This document shows positions 63,726 to 64,000 of a stretch of 64,000 bases of DNA, piece by piece. Within the stretch, counting starts at the first letter, position 1. Each line of letters opens with the position of its first letter. The notes under the pieces were generated by a model. The model ran no database searches and was not told where the DNA came from. It saw nothing but the letters and a program-made list of their open reading frames with translations. Origin of the DNA: Berkiella sp964606325 (GTDB lineage: Bacteria > Pseudomonadota > Gammaproteobacteria > Berkiellales > Berkiellaceae); the NCBI GenBank assembly GCA_964606325.1, contig CAZSGE010000004.1, forward strand, positions 1-64,000. The letters are read 5' to 3'. The translations under genes were made by a program, and so were the position numbers.

Positions 63726-64000
63726 TTAGTGTCTTACACCAATATGGGTATGAATAAAGTTCATGATGCTTTTAAAAAAGCGCCATTCCTTAACCTGTGA
63801 CTGCGCAAACGAAAAGGCCATTTTAGGTGTTACTTTGGGTGGAATAAATAATTCCTGTGGATTCACCATCACATCAACGATGGCAGGTTTGCCACAGTTA
63901 AAAGCTTCTTTGAGCGCCGCATCTATTTGAGAATAGTCTTTTACGGTTACCCCAAAGGCGCCATGAGCAACGGCTAATTTAGCATAATCAGGATTTAAGA
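63726..64000 (-). CDS. TPP-dependent pyruvate oxidase-like enzyme (C-terminal end)
   Basis: The last 90 residues of a gene running off the right edge. The sequence has YAKLAVAHGAFGVTVKDYSQ, KPAIVDVMVNPQELFIPPKV and KMAFSFAQS, which match the C-terminal TPP-binding domain of pyruvate oxidase/pyruvate:quinone oxidoreductase (PoxB-like). It might alternatively be an acetolactate synthase relative. The 15-residue C-terminal extension (FKSIMNFIHTHIGVRH) may associate with the membrane, as in PoxB. It is upstream of the acid phosphatase gene on the same strand. Confidence 0.75.
   Translation of the reverse strand, partial: LNPDYAKLAVAHGAFGVTVKDYSQIDAALKEAFNCGKPAIVDVMVNPQELFIPPKVTPKMAFSFAQSQVKEWRFFKSIMNFIHTHIGVRH

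Overview
The window reads as one chromosomal scaffold segment from an AT-rich gammaproteobacterium. The conserved genes (a possible housekeeping run xseB-ispA-dxs-folE2, motAB plus a PilZ protein, manC, yciA, an msrB-msrA fusion, an alpha-2-macroglobulin next to pbpC, a MapA-like histidine acid phosphatase) fit the Legionellales. Between them sit proteins with eukaryote-like or host-directed domains: a U-box, a Ser/Thr kinase, a toxin-type DxD glycosyltransferase, a small HExxH protease and a Rickettsia-type lysine methyltransferase relative. That mix suggests an intracellular or host-associated bacterium such as a Legionella, Coxiella or Berkiella relative. This placement is an inference from gene content; no rRNA is present to confirm it.

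Layout. 0.1-9.9 kb: secreted Asn-rich repeat protein, pentapeptide-repeat protein, three small-molecule exporters (two EamA, one LysE), two tandem double-glycine leader peptides, and small secreted proteins. 9.9-16.9 kb: U-box protein, M15 peptidase, GrpB-GNAT fusion, DxD glycosyltransferase, ketopantoate-reductase-like gene with a GNAT. 17.1-24.3 kb: alpha-2-macroglobulin with intact thioester motif, coupled to a pbpC that is split by a one-base frameshift. 24.3-26.9 kb: GNAT, CDF metal exporter and pirin in one minus-strand operon. 27.2-38.8 kb: accessory block of lineage-specific proteins (29-residue helical repeats, membrane and coiled-coil proteins, TPR, TraX-like, patatin lipoprotein, HExxH protein, TolA-like coiled coil). 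It contains a 100-N assembly gap inside a 126-bp tandem repeat. 39.0-43.8 kb: manC, yciA, DUF4286, ftsI-like PBP, coiled-coil protein.

44.0-47.8 kb: a three-gene ABC importer (TrpX-type binding protein, ATPase, permease) translationally coupled to a kynureninase. A short upstream ORF carries three Trp codons within eight. Together these suggest a Trp-responsive kynurenine or tryptophan scavenging operon. 48.0-54.1 kb: eukaryotic-like kinase, upp, DUF445, then motA-motB-PilZ. 54.3-58.3 kb: xseB-ispA-dxs-folE2, ended by a long hairpin. 58.4-64 kb: lysine-methyltransferase-like gene, msrBA, SMR exporter, small lipoprotein, ankyrin-like membrane protein with 24-bp repeats, acid phosphatase, and the C-terminus of a TPP-dependent pyruvate oxidase-like enzyme running off the right edge.

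No tRNA, rRNA, CRISPR array, transposase or phage gene was recognised.
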